Below are positions 48,824-59,960 of a stretch of 64,000 nt of DNA, one piece after another. The stretch spans positions 38,641,869 to 38,705,868 of the forward strand of contig NC_046683.1 in assembly GCF_009870125.1 (NCBI RefSeq). Reading direction: 5' to 3'. The notes under the pieces are model-generated. The model worked only from the letters and a program-made list of their open reading frames with translations. It was not told the DNA's origin and did no database searches. The first letter of the stretch is position 1; each line of letters opens with the position of its first letter. Source of the DNA: Drosophila pseudoobscura. Lineage: Eukaryota > Arthropoda > Insecta > Diptera > Drosophilidae. A program made the translations under genes and the position numbers.

Positions 48824-49200
48824 ATCCAAGTATTTTCTAAGAAAAATTACAAATTTTAATTACGGATAAACCAGAATGAGAACAAGAACGAGAACGGAAA
48901 GGACAAGGCGAGCGAATATGAAAGGCGCTTAACAAATTTTAACATAGACTCCAATAAAAAATGCAAATTGGCTTTAATTAACAATAAAACAATTAACAAG
49001 CTAATAAATAACTAACGAATCACACCAATATCTAATGAGAATATCTAGACGACATACATATTTGATTACTATTATAATGTTTTTTTTTCACTTTACATAG
49101 CAGTGTGTTGTGAAACAACGGCAAGGAAGAAAGGAAGTCAGAAATCAGCTTAAGTCCATGCCATTTCAAGGAAATGTATTTTTTTTACAAATAAAGATAA
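46649..49200 (+). other. Probable VWC gene 3' UTR
   Basis: A/T-rich with many AATAAA signals (47880, about 48046, about 48536, about 48953, 49190) and a TGTAAATA Pumilio-like site near 48533. Several alternative poly(A) sites are possible; the true end cannot be fixed from sequence. Confidence 0.35.
48763..48821. repeat. (TA)n repeat, interrupted
   Basis: Two TA runs separated by AAATAAC. Confidence 0.8.
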
Positions 49201-49625
49201 ATACAGGATAGCAGGATATACATTCAGATGTGATCTATTTGGTGCGAAAAGTTGTACCCCGCTAGTAATTGAGAAGTTCTGTCTGTTTTTCCCTCTGAAT
49301 ACCTAGATCTCTTCAAGTCGGAGAGTGAGAATTAAAGACTTTCTTTGGACGCCAGTATTTCAGAAATTTTCCTTTTAGGATTAGATATCCAGCTCCTCGA
49401 GGCAAACGCAAGGGCTATTTATTATTATTCAGATATATTAATATAGAACAGGAAATACTTTCAATCTCGTAATCCTTACCAAGAAAAACCAAAAACCAAA
49501 ATCGAATCGATAACAAAACAACTACCAAGCTTGAAAAAAAACTTTTAAAGTAATCTAAATCAAAGTTCTAACAGAAGATTATAAAGCAAAATCTTTAAAA
49601 TAATAATAACAATCACCAAAAGATT

Positions 49626-49910
49626 ATGGATAATTTAGCAGAGCAGGTGGAAAATCCAGAATCATGTATGCATACAAATATTCATAAATATTTCCAAAAT
49701 ACAAGAAAAATTTTAACAATAAACAAATATTTTCACAATAGCTTAAACAATCTTAGTGTGTTTTACTATTATTTGGATGTGGCCGGTGTTACGCTTGCCG
49801 TCTGGATTTACATAGGTAATATTGTTCGGCGACAAATGAATACAAGGTTTTATTCTATTGCAGGAAAATATTGTATTTTTTATTCACTGTCTATCTTACG
49901 AGCGAATTAG
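49626..49910 (+). pseudogene. Possible piggyBac-type transposase C-terminal remnant
   Basis: A 94-residue ORF with a segment (LSVFYYYLDVAGVTLAVWIY) that resembles the piggyBac transposase helix VFxYLLDVAxVNAxxLY. No other piggyBac feature or TTAA-flanked end was found. It could equally be a chance ORF. Confidence 0.2.
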
Positions 49911-51090
49911 AATGGTTGGGAAACTAAATGGAATCTTTAGGGGCCTGTGGCTTGAGGCTACTCCATCTCAATCTTGAGAACTGGTGCGATCATCGTCGAG
50001 AATCATATTGAGAATTTCTGTAAAAATTAGACATCTCAACCTATTGTACTACTTTTTCAAAGCAATTAGATAATCTTGGGAAATAAATTAAGTATTCTCA
50101 TCAAATGTGTCTGCACAAAACTTCATCATACTAGCTACGAACTAATTTCCATACATACATATGTACATAAATTCCGATAGGTTGACTTTACTTGATATTT
50201 TGTCTCAATGGAAAAAATTCAATCATTATAGATTTAACGCAAATACTAAAACATTTTAATCAAAACGTGCGCTTTGAAAGTTTTTTACATTTAATGTAAA
50301 CACTAAAATAATTCTACATTGAACACTTGAACAAAATGTTCAGTGTATCCTACTATTGGTTCTTGGTCGATTGTCCCTAAAAGATCATTCGTCGGTTCTT
50401 CTCCTTGATTTAAATTGGTGCTTTTTGCTTTGTGTGCTAAGCTTCGAAAACATTTGACATTTTTTTTGATGCTGCTAAAATTTGCAAGTTTCCTTCCTTC
50501 CATTTATCCTATATAGGTATTATCCTCTATCCATCATTGTACAGCCAATTGACTTGGCTAAGTGCTATCAGCCATGATCCGGTTATCATAAATCGTAAAA
50601 ATGGCGAATTGGCTGTCAAATCGCCAAAGAGCATCCTCCGCTTTTCGTAAATCGTAAGATTCTTAACTTTTACGAGCGATTACGATTTCAAAAATGAATT
50701 GCACATAGCACATATGTATGTATATACAAAATGATATGAACTGGAAAAAATAGAGTCATATTTCCTGATGTTTTAAGGTTATATTTATGTCATTGGAAAT
50801 TTATATTCGTATACGTATTGTCGGTACAGCAGTTGATGCAGCCGAAAATTTGAAATAAATTGGTTTAAATTGTAAAGAAAATGAATGAAGTCGCTACCCT
50901 TTAAGATCTACCGCCTAACATAGTTACATAAGAATTGTAAGTTCCCGTTGACATATTCATGTATGTACTATCGATATCAATAGTTGGCATTACAGGTTAC
51001 AGATCTCGCACAGTGGCACGTCAGCCGAAAAGAGGTGGTAAAGACTAAAAAAATAGATATTTGTATATTTAAGGAAAATATTAAAAAACA
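49911..51090. other. Intergenic, AT-rich, no gene recognised
   Basis: Between the VWC gene 3' region and the downstream side of ph. A self-complementary stretch near 50530-50700 (CGTAAAA, GATTACGATT) is the only structure noted. Confidence 0.45.
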
Positions 51091-51094
51091 AGAA

Positions 51095-51262
51095 GGACGG
51101 ACAGACAGACAGACTGTATCGACTCGGCTATTGATACTGATCATCAATATATGTATATACTTTATGGGGTCGGAAACACTTCCTTCTGAGCGTTACACAC
51201 ATCCACTTTCCCCACAAATCGAATATACACCTATACTCATTTTTAGTATTGGGTATAAAAAG
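51095..51262 (-). mobile_element. DINE-1-like 5' end
   Basis: The reverse complement begins TTTTTATACCCAATACTAAA and runs through GGGGTATATTCGATTTGTGG-like sequence and TTTCCGACCCCATAAAGTAT to the GTCTGTCTGTCCGTCC tract, where it stops. Confidence 0.65.
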
Positions 51263-51560
51263 AACAGCGAAGAGGTTTGAATATCCTTCACATGCTGCCT
51301 ATGTTCCAAATAAGTGAACAGCTCTCCTTTTCGACTTGACTTACATTTGATGCAATACAAATGTTGGATGATCTCCTTGTTTTGTTGATTAGCGTCTGTT
51401 GGTCTGTTGGTTGAACGTGGCTTGGATTGCGATGGTTTGCCTTCAACCCTATCGTTTCTATGGCAACAGTTTTGACTATATAGTTCCCCAAACGGCAATA
51501 TGGTGAAAATACGTCAAGAGAAAAACAGCAGTTACTGTCGGCACCCGACCCTAATCTCAT
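51263..51560 (-). pseudogene. Unidentified ORF interrupted by a DINE-1 fragment
   Basis: The minus-strand frame from 51498 reads a hydrophilic stretch (GKPSQSKPRSTNRPTDANQQ) and then YCIKCKSSRKGELFTYLEHR, a CxxC...H..H arrangement that could be a zinc finger, and then runs into the repeat. A second frame is open from 51560. No family recognised; may be a gene remnant cut off by the repeat. Confidence 0.2.
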
Positions 51561-52040
51561 TTCTATCCATATTCAAGGAATGGACTCGTATTCCTAAGCC
51601 AAACCCTGGCCGATCTGTTGTATCTGTGGGAAGCTGAATGTGGGTTTTTCTTCTGTCTTTTTTCTCTTTTTCCTCCTTTAAGATATCTCTACTTTTCACA
51701 GGCCCTTGCTAAGCGCTTTCCCCCACCTCCCTTCCAATAAAACTCGCACAGAACGCCAGACATATATTTGACACACTTTCCAGTGATATTTTATATTTTT
51801 TTTAGCAGATAGCCAAAAAAATTGTTTAGGAATTGTTGTAAAAAAAAAGAATACTTACGCATTATAATAAATATATAAATATATAATATAATCATTCATT
51901 TGCGTGTGTACTGGAACCATTGTTAAATTTTTTAAACACTAGTGCTAGAAGCTGTACAGAAATTGGATGAGTTTTGAAGAGTGGAAATACTTATGCACCA
52001 AGCGAGTCAATTATTTGAAATTTAAGCATTTAAACATATT

Positions 52041-52648
52041 TAATGTCCAACTCAGTTTTGCAAAAAAGATGCCTTAAAGATGCATTAGCTTAATTCTATG
52101 TTTAAATAGTTACATCCTATGCATATCCGCATGCAATTAATTTTAGTTCAGGTGATCGATCGCCTATGCTGTGTCGGTGTTGAATGATTAACAATTTTCA
52201 AATAAATAAACGTAAGCCTAGAAGTTTAATCTGCGGATAACTATCGGTATCTGTACTCTTGATATATAATAGTACGATTTGAAGTCAATATAGCCTAATA
52301 TTTAGATCTCTGGAAATCTGTACAAATGATAAGAGACGTTGCTGTCCTGGTTCAAAGTCTATGCTCTATAATATACAGGGGTCGACAGCCCTGCAGATTT
52401 TTTTTGCTGATATTGGCGGAGGAAATTGTTGGACCGTGTGGTTGGCTGCTGCTCCGCCTTCTCCTCCACTGCTACACCCACCGGTGATCGTATCCTATCC
52501 CAGTTTACTGTAACAAATCCCTCTATTGCCACGATCCGTACGTCAGCCGGAGATGGAGAAGCGAAAATGGTGGCGGGGATGTCGAGTAGGAGGGCATGGG
52601 AATCCCCTCGTCATCGGCATAGGCTGGAGCATCAGGCCGATGCTGATA
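52041..52648 (-). other. ph: Probable ph 3' UTR
   Basis: Downstream of the ph stop codon the sequence becomes AT-rich. No AATAAA was found on the minus strand nearby; the variant ATTAAA occurs at 52226-52231 and again near 52046. UTR extent is inferred. Confidence 0.3.
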
Positions 52649-53550
52649 TTATTGAGCTCCTCCCGCTGCCGTCGCCTCCTTGACTTCGCCAGAGCCCGGC
52701 GCTGGCACCACCTCCTTCATGGACTCCACCTTGGCCACAATCTTGAGGGCGGGACCCAGCTTCATCCCCATGGCATTTACCAGGTGATTCTCCTTTAGCA
52801 GCAGCAGCGCCTGACCGTCGATCTCCTGCTGGACAAAGTCATCCACATAGTCTTGGCAGCCGGGCAGGTTCCGTATGAAGTCAGCGACCTCCTCCACGCT
52901 CCAGTTGCAAATGGGCGAACGCTCGCCTGCGGTCGAGGAGGATGTTGGTGTTGGTACAGGTGGCTGGGGCGCCACTGCTGCCGCAGGTGGGGTGGGAGCT
53001 GGAGACGGAGCCGCAGGCAGGGCCACAGGAGTGGGGACTGCGAGTGCGACTGCAACTAAGGGAGGAACTGGAACGGGGGTGGCTGCCATGACCGGCAGGA
53101 CAGGAAGAGACACCAGTGGCCCCTCCGTGGTGGTCGACATCGGAATCGGATCGGGCTGCAGCGCCTGCAAGGCGTCGGTCTGCATCTGCATTTTCTCCTC
53201 GGCCATAGCCTCGTCCAGTTTGTCCACCAGAGCCATGGCATCCACTCCCACAATTCCTCCCATTTCCATATCCATTCCCATTCCATTGTTCTCTCCCAGT
53301 CCGCCTCCAGCTGCAGCTGCAGCTCCAATGCCTGCAACGCAAGTCTTCGCCTGCCTAGCGCATCCTGGGGAGCAGAAGCGCTTCCGTTTGAGCTTCGCCT
53401 TGTGCTCCAGCTTGCCACAATGCTCGCAGGCCACCATGTCCGTGGGTAGACCCGCTGCATTAGCAGCTGCTGTTTGGGTTTTGGTTGTGGTTGGCGTTGC
53501 AGTGGCTATTCCGCACAGCTTCGCGTCCTCCTGCATGGCAGTCTTTTTCT
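52649..53550 (-). CDS. ph: ph exon 5, FCS zinc finger and SAM domain
   Basis: Acceptor at 53552-53551 restores the lysine run before TAMQED. The FCS finger is CEHCGKLEHKAK...FCSPGC. The SAM domain retains the polymerising features (GCQDYVDDF, IDGQALLLLKE, MGMKLGPALKI). The stop is TAA. Confidence 0.95.
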
Positions 53551-55924
53551 CTGTCGGAAGAAGAGCAGAAAAGGGATTAGTATCAGAAACAAAGGAGGGA
53601 GGGAGGGAAGAGACTCACTTGGCGGCTCGTCGCTGGTGTCCTTGTCTGCGTAGCGCTGCCTCGTTACAGGAAAGGGCTCGTTGGCCTCTTGGATGATGAA
53701 TCCGTCGATGACATGAGTGAGCACATTAGGCTTAATCATGGCTTTCGGCAGATCTTTCCCCGCCGCGTTGCTGTTCCCATTGCTGATGCTCGTTGTGGTT
53801 GTAGGTGTAGTCGTGCTGCTGCTCGTGGTGGTGGTAGTGGTCGCAGTGGTACTCGCTGCCCTGGCCATGGTGGCTATCCCAATCCCGTTCCCTACTATCG
53901 TCGTTGTCGGCGTTGAAGGTGCGCTGGTGGTGCTGATGGCTGTGCTCGCTCCGCCCTTGCCCTCATCCTTCCCACTGTGCGTGGGGGTGGAGGAGCTAGT
54001 GGTGCTGCAGCTACTCGTGGGCAGCACCACATTGCTCTGCCTTGTAGTGGGCGTGCTGATGGTGGGCCTCGTAGGCGTGGTGGGGGTCGTGCTGTTGCTG
54101 TGAGACGCCTCCGGGGCCTCTCCATTTACCCTCGAGTCGCTGGTTGAGCTACTAGCCTCCGCGGAGGCACTGGCGCTTCCAACGGACCTGGGGGTGGTGT
54201 TGACGGAGGATGGGTGGTGATCCTGGCCAACGGCACTGTTGTTTAGAGGGGACCCAATGGGCACCAGGGTGGCGGAGGGGGTGGGCATCTTCAGCGTCGC
54301 CTCCTTGGTGGGTGTCGCCGGATGATTGGCTCCACTGGCAGCGCTGAACGCGACCAGTGTTGCAGGAGATGGTGTCACTGCACTGCTGGTGACAGGCCCA
54401 ACCGTGGCGTTCATCATGGACGTCATAGCCATGATGGGGTTCGTGGCGGGTGAGGACGATGCAGCCGCCAGAGCGGGTGGTCCCTGCTGCTGCTGTTGCT
54501 GTGTGGCTGCTGCAATGCTGGCTGAGATTAACTGATGTTGCTGCTGCTGCTGCTGCTGCAGCTGGGCTTGGTGGAGGCTGGCTGCCATTGTGCTGCTTGT
54601 GACCAGAGGTCCCGTTGTGTGGTTTGTTATAGTCACCACGCTGCTGGTGGGCAGGGAGGAGCTGCTGCTCGTCGACTTGGCCGTCTGGAAGATAGCGCCG
54701 GAGGTGGAGGCGGAGAGAGCGGCCTGGAGGGCACTCGAGGTGGCTATTCCTGCGGGCGTCGTGGTCGTGGACACCGAGAAGGGGACGCTGCTCAGCTGCA
54801 ATTGTCCTGGCTGCGTCTGCTGCTGCTGCTGTTGCTGTTGCTGTGGCTGCTGCTGTTGACCCGCCCCAGCCGCCTGCTGTACCACAATTTGTTGGATTAT
54901 GTTCTGCTGCTGCTGCTCCCGCTGTTGTTGCTGCTGTTGCTGTTGCTGCTGGGCCTGTGCCTGTGCCTGAGCTTGAACCTGAGCTTGCACTTGGGCCTGC
55001 GCCTGCTGCTGGAGCTGCTGCTGCAGCAGTTGGTTGTGGAGCTGCTGCTGCTGCTGCTGCTGTTGGTGGGAGGTGATGAAGGTGTTTGGCGCCACCTGCA
55101 GTATCTGCTGCGCCAATGCCTGCTGCTGCTGCTGCTGTTGCTGAGCCTGAACCTGAGCTTGGGCCTGAGCCTGTGCCACCTGTTGCCGCTGATCCTGCTG
55201 CTGCTGTTGTTGTTGCTGCTGCTGGGCGACTTGTTGCTGTTGCTGTTGCTGCTGCTGTTGGGCTGCTGCCTGCTGTTGGATCTGGATGGCGGCTATCTGC
55301 TGTTGGAACATTTGCTGCTGTAGGAACTGCTGCTTGTGCATAAGCTGCAGCTGCTGTTGCTGTTGTTGCTGCTTGTCCACTCCGGCCGCTGTTGCTGCAT
55401 GCAGGGTCTGACCATTTTGCAGGGTTATGGGCGTGCCCGTGCTCATGACGACCATCCTGAAAAGGGAAAAATAGCAAAGGGAATAATATGGTTGACTCTA
55501 AGGCCGACTGCGTCTATGTCACTCACTTGTTTCCCGCTGTGGTGACCACCTGGTGGAGGTTCGCCTGCTGTTGGTGCTGCTGGTGCTGCTGCTGGATGGC
55601 AGCCATGTGTTGCCCCACTGACTTGCTCTGCACCGCACCAACCGCCACCACCTGCCCGTTCTCCGTCTTGAGGGCCGGCAACGCCGGACGGACAGGCTGC
55701 TGCTTGTTCCGCATCTTGGCCTTGAGCAGGTTCTGGTTTTGCGCCGTCTGCGTGGACACGGAGCTGGCCGGGCGCACCTGGGTTCCGTTGTGGGGCATAA
55801 TCGGCGCTCCAGGCCGCTGAAGGGCCGTCAGCTGCTGCTGCTGCTGCTGCTGCAATTGAGCTGTGGCTACCGCTAGCTGTTGCTGTTGTTGCTGCTGCTG
55901 CTGCGCCTGGCAATTGGCCGCCGC

Positions 55925-55984
<60 letters not shown>

Positions 55985-57906
55985 CTGCTGCTGTTGTTGC
56001 TGCTGTTGTTGCTGCTGTTGCTGCTGTTGCTTGGTGGCCAGAGCTTCCAGTTGGGTGCGAGGCTTGGTCGGTGTCTGGGTTACATTGCACTGGATGATCT
56101 CTGTGGAAAGAGGAGGAAGAAAATCGGAATAAGCTCTGGATCACGGATAGCAGATTGCATTAGCGGATGCGGCCACTTACGGTTCTGCTGCGTCTGGAGT
56201 GTCTGCGTGGTTGGCTGCTGCTGGATAAACATGCCCTGAGTGCCGTCCGGCGGGCCCCGCAGTATAATAGAGTTCGAGCCGAAGGGCGGCAGGCTGTTCT
56301 GCCAGAACCAGGAACCCAGCATCTGCTGCCCCTGGCCCGCGCCAGTCCCGCCCAGCGGATTCAGCAGCTGCCCGCCCACGCCCACACCCACTCCTACGCC
56401 GGGCAATGTCGACTGCGAGACCTGGACACACTGTTGGGTGGTGGTCTGTTGTTGCTGTTGCTGCTGCGCCTGTGCCCCGCCAGCGCCTGCCGAGGCTGCC
56501 TGCACCGTGTTGGTGGTGGTCGTCACCTTCTGGACCACCTTCTGTGCCTGCATCTTGCCCTGGGCATCAGCTCCCACTCCCACACCCGCCTTGGCCATGG
56601 CCACCGCCTGCTGAGCCGCTGTCAGCTGCTGCTGCTGCTGAGCGTTGAGCTGTTGCTGTTGCTGCTGCTGCTGTTGCTGGGCGACCATCGACTGAAGAAT
56701 GCTCTGCTGCTGCTGCGGCGAGTGGGAGATGACGTTGACGGGTGAGATGAGCAACGTCTGCGGGGACTGGCTGGAGGGGATGGCGTAGGTGCCGCCTGCG
56801 AACCCGCCCTGCCCACCGATCATCTGCTTGGCGTTCTGTGTGGTAGTGGTGATCATCTGGGGGGTGTTACCCTGGAACGGCTTCCCGGCGGTGATCACTT
56901 GTATGGGCTGCTGGCCGATGCCCGCGGAGTGCAGCAGGTTGCCGGAGATCATCATTGGCGGGTAGATAAACCCCGTCGAAGGCTGCATCAGCTGCACCGT
57001 CCGACCCTGTGACCAGTCACCAGTCACTCCGCCGGAGGCTGCCGCCAGCTGCATCGGCGACATCGTACTAATGGCCGTCGAGTGCTGTTGCTGTTGCTGT
57101 CCCTGCTGGTTCGCCGGACTGGGTGCGCCTCCGCCCTGGCTCCCTGCCCCACCACCCGCAGAACCGTTTCCTCCGGCTGCATCGGCTGCCGCCGCCGTCA
57201 GCTGCTGGAGCTGTTGGAGCTGCAACTGGCTTGCCTGGCTGGCGTCCAGCAAACCCGTCGCATGCTTCAGTTCTGTGGTGGTGGTGCCCGCCGTGTGCGT
57301 GGGGAACTCCTGCTTAACCTGGATGGCATACGGATTGCTCGCGTAGAACTGCTGCAGCTGCTCCGGTGAGATCTGCAGGGGCACCGATGTGGCGGACGCC
57401 ACCTGTTGGGCGGGGCTCTGTGACTTCTCCATGATATGAGTGCTGCCGCTGTGTCCCGCTGAGTGCTGTGGGGTACTGTTGGCAGTGCGGGTCCGACGTG
57501 TAGTGTGGGGTGTCCCGGCTCCTCCTCCTTCTCCGTTTTCGTTTCCGTTTCCCTTCCTCTTTTTTGTGATTGGGGCTGTCTGCTGCTGCTGGGACAAGTC
57601 CTGGGAATCGTCAAAGCTGATGCCCGCCTTCTGGGCAAGAGTCTCCAAGCACTGAAGCGGTCGCTGGTGCTCCTTTGGGATCTGCGGCTTCTCGCTGATG
57701 TTCGATGTGTCCTTGAGGGGTAGCGTAGTGGCTCCTCTTGACTGTGAGGAAGATGCTGTTTGCGTGTCCGCTCTGAGGAAGGAAACGAGCACACAAAGTT
57801 AGTAAACAACAAAAAAATGAAAAACACATACACTCAGATAGACACAAACACACAGAGATACAGATACACACTTTGAACGGGTACGACGGCGCGGGGCATG
57901 CTTCAT
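52649..57906 (-). CDS. ph: Polyhomeotic, PRC1 component, five coding exons
   Basis: Polycomb-group protein; the PHC subunit of PRC1, which polymerises through its SAM domain to compact silenced chromatin. Coding exons in gene order: 57906-57872, 57772-56181, 56100-55527, 55456-53619 and 53550-52649, all GT-AG with consistent phases, 1646 residues. Landmarks: LETLAQKAGI near the N-terminus; ISPEQLQQFYASNPYAIQVK; many Gln tracts; the PHC HD1 block (MIKPNVLTHVIDGFIIQEAN) at the end of exon 4; the FCS zinc finger with cysteines at 1388, 1391, 1406 and 1410; SAM at about 1563-1627 (WSVEEVADFIRNLPGCQDYV onward). Order and blocks match Drosophila ph-p throughout; length is close to ph-p as I recall it. 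No second ph copy is seen in the window, whereas D. melanogaster has ph-p and ph-d in tandem. It is convergent with the VWC gene. Confidence 0.96.
53619..55456 (-). CDS. ph: ph exon 4
   Basis: Starts with the G completing a lysine codon, then MVVMSTGTPITLQNGQTLHA. A long Gln-rich stretch (about 54.9-55.4 kb) and Ser/Thr-rich repeats follow. The end carries HD1 (KPNVLTHVIDGFIIQEANE) and FPVTRQRYADKD, with donor GTGAGT after DEPP. Confidence 0.94.
55527..56100 (-). CDS. ph: ph exon 3, with a 35-glutamine run
   Basis: Acceptor TTCCACAG; donor GTGAGT. It begins IIQCNVTQTPTK and ends in TTAGNK. Positions 55925-56029 encode 35 consecutive glutamines (mixed CAG and CAA), followed by AAANCQA and further Gln tracts, then the well-conserved RPGAP and QTAQNQNLLKAKMRNKQQPV region. 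Confidence 0.93.
56181..57772 (-). CDS. ph: ph exon 2
   Basis: Acceptor CCTCAG; donor GTAAGT. It holds the conserved LPLKDTSNI, ECLETLAQKAGI-like region, ISPEQLQQFYASNPYAIQVK, STAISTMSPMQLAAA, and the QVSQSTLPG block, with several Gln/Gly/Ala tracts. The frame is open throughout (530 full codons). Confidence 0.93.
57872..57906 (-). CDS. ph: ph exon 1, short basic N-terminus
   Basis: ATG at 57906-57904 gives MKHAPRRRTRS plus two bases. The donor is GTGTGT, weak but usable. The split lysine codon joins exon 2 in frame just before ADTQTASS. D. melanogaster ph-p as I recall it also starts with 12 residues before ADT, which supports this exon, though the residues differ. Alternative first exons are possible. 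Confidence 0.6.
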
Positions 57907-59819
57907 CTTGGGGTATAATCTCTCTTTTTCCCCCAAAAAAGCTCACAAAATACAATGTGAAATGCAAACAGGTTGGCAGCCCCAACAGCAGTGGTTGCAG
58001 AGAGAGCGGGAGAGCAGAAAACCGCAATGCACGCGGGGCGGCAGTGCGAATGAATGAAACGGAATGAAGTCAGTGCCAATTGTGTCAGACAAGGAGAGAC
58101 TGACAAATGCATTTCAACGAAAACGAAAACAGAGCGAAAGCAAACCAAAGAATACAAAAAATTGTGAGACCAACGCAATTACGGAGATCATTCACACACA
58201 CATATGCATATAAACACCGGCAGGGAAGGAGTCTCGTTTGATTAACCCTTGAACGACCATGGCTTGATGCCCGGTTGGGCTTCCAACTATTTTGACCTAT
58301 TTAAATGCACTTTCCACCCACAGACACACAATTGCAGTCATCCGATACCAGTGTGCGGCCACAAGAGGTCACTAGGCGGCACACATACGCACACACACAC
58401 AACACCCCACCCAGAGGGATACCTTCTATTTATAGGTAGGAGTCGCCTGCATCTCGCTCTTATGAAAATTGGCAACATGCTGCACTTTTGCGCCAGGCAA
58501 ACAGATTTAGAGGGATCGAGGCAAAGCGAGAAAGAGAGAGAAAGCATGTATCTAGGAGTGGGTGTAGAGTATTAAACAGAGGAAGATAGCCTGAAAGATA
58601 GAAAGAGATCTGGTATTGCAATTACATTCTACATTTCCGACCGGTAAACAGTCAAAAAAAATTTTGCAATGCAGCTGTGGCCTTCGAATAATTCAAAATC
58701 GAATCACTAAATGATTCGGGATATGGATTTGGATTGCATTCAATGTTTGATTTGGAGGCGGGGTTCTCTGAATACAACCTTTCCCATTGCCAAAATGTTG
58801 ACAGTTTCTGCTTCCGACCCCAGTTGCGGTGCTGGCTCCAACCCCCGATCCTAAGTCTGGCCAATTTTTTCGGAGAAAGAGATGTTCCCTTTCCACCACT
58901 ATTTCCCCTCTAGTCGGGCGCACGAAAACAAAGAAACAAAAAAAAAGAATAGCATAAGGGTTTGGGTTGAGGGTTGCCCTTGGCATTCGGGGTGGGTGGG
59001 TGTTTGCGGGCCTAGCAGGGTAGATTCTCTTTCCCAGGGTTGCTGCTGCTGTTGGAGATGGAGTCGAATCGAATCGCACGCGGAATCATCGGACTCGGGG
59101 GCGAGACGCTCTGCCAGACACAGCATCTTCAACGGTGGCAGACTGCGGCATGTGGCATGGGGCAAACGGCAAACTTCCAGCTCAAAGACTGGTTTTTGTT
59201 AGTCCATGTGAGTGTGTGAGTAGCGTTCTTGTGTAGATTTGTGTGTCTGCCACAGCTCTTACAACAATTCAGTTGCCAGTAGGGGAACTGCCAGTGACAT
59301 TGGCAAGGGGAATAATAACAATGCGGGGGAAAAAAACAGAAACAGAGCATGCGCGTCAGAGAAGACTGCGTCGCCTCGTACACGATGCACTCTAAAGTGT
59401 TACTTCTGCTCCTTCTCACAGTTTTCCCCCTTTTTTTTTGTCAAGTGTATTCAATATGTTAGGGGTCCAGTGGCAACGGGCCAGAGTTAGGGGCACCTGT
59501 GCACGCGATCTTACATAAAAAATATAACGGCGACAACCCTAGACGCCGCTCAGCATTAATGAGATTGTTGTTTTTATTCCACGGCTACACTCTCACAATA
59601 CACTTTCCCGCTGTCTGTATACGTCGGCAGCGACGCGTCGCCTGCACACACATTTGTTTCGCGACATCATGGGTTTTCTTTTGTTTTGTTGCCTTAGCAT
59701 TCACTTCTTCTTAGCCACACACTAGTTCTGCGTTGCATTATAAAAAATTTAAAAAAGTATCGTTATTATAAATGGAACGGCATACAGCAACAGCGTACTC
59801 GTATTCCCGTGATTGCGCG

Positions 59820-59960
59820 CGGAGTCGAGGCACAGACCGAATACCGAATACCGAATACCGAACTCTGCCAAGTGGATTTTAGGACTGAGACGCGCGCAGA
59901 CGATAGCGGGAACACACGGTAGCAGCAGCAGCAGCAGCAGCGGCAGTGGCAGCGGCAGCG
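59820..59960 (-). promoter_or_regulatory. Candidate ph core promoter
   Basis: On the minus strand a TCAGTC initiator-like sequence (A at 59886) sits downstream of a GC-rich island and a CAG-repeat tract (59922-59945 on +). GG occurs at +28/+29, only a partial match to a downstream promoter element. No TATA box was seen. Position is about 2 kb 5' of the ph start codon, so a non-coding first exon would be implied. Confidence 0.25.
59922..59958. repeat. AGC-rich trinucleotide repeat
   Basis: Seven AGC units followed by GGCAGT/GGCAGC variants near the candidate ph promoter. Confidence 0.7.

Noticed and set aside
53717..55343. Long plus-strand ORFs at 53.7-54.1, 54.5-55.3 and 55.1-55.3 kb rich in Leu, Val or Ala
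   Set aside because: They are antisense shadows of ph exon 4; CAG/CAA glutamine codons read backwards give Leu, Ala or Cys runs.
54152..55477. 441-residue minus-strand ORF rich in Ala, Thr and Gly
   Set aside because: It is an out-of-frame reading of the ph glutamine tracts; the real frame (53619-55456) carries conserved ph blocks and correct splice sites.
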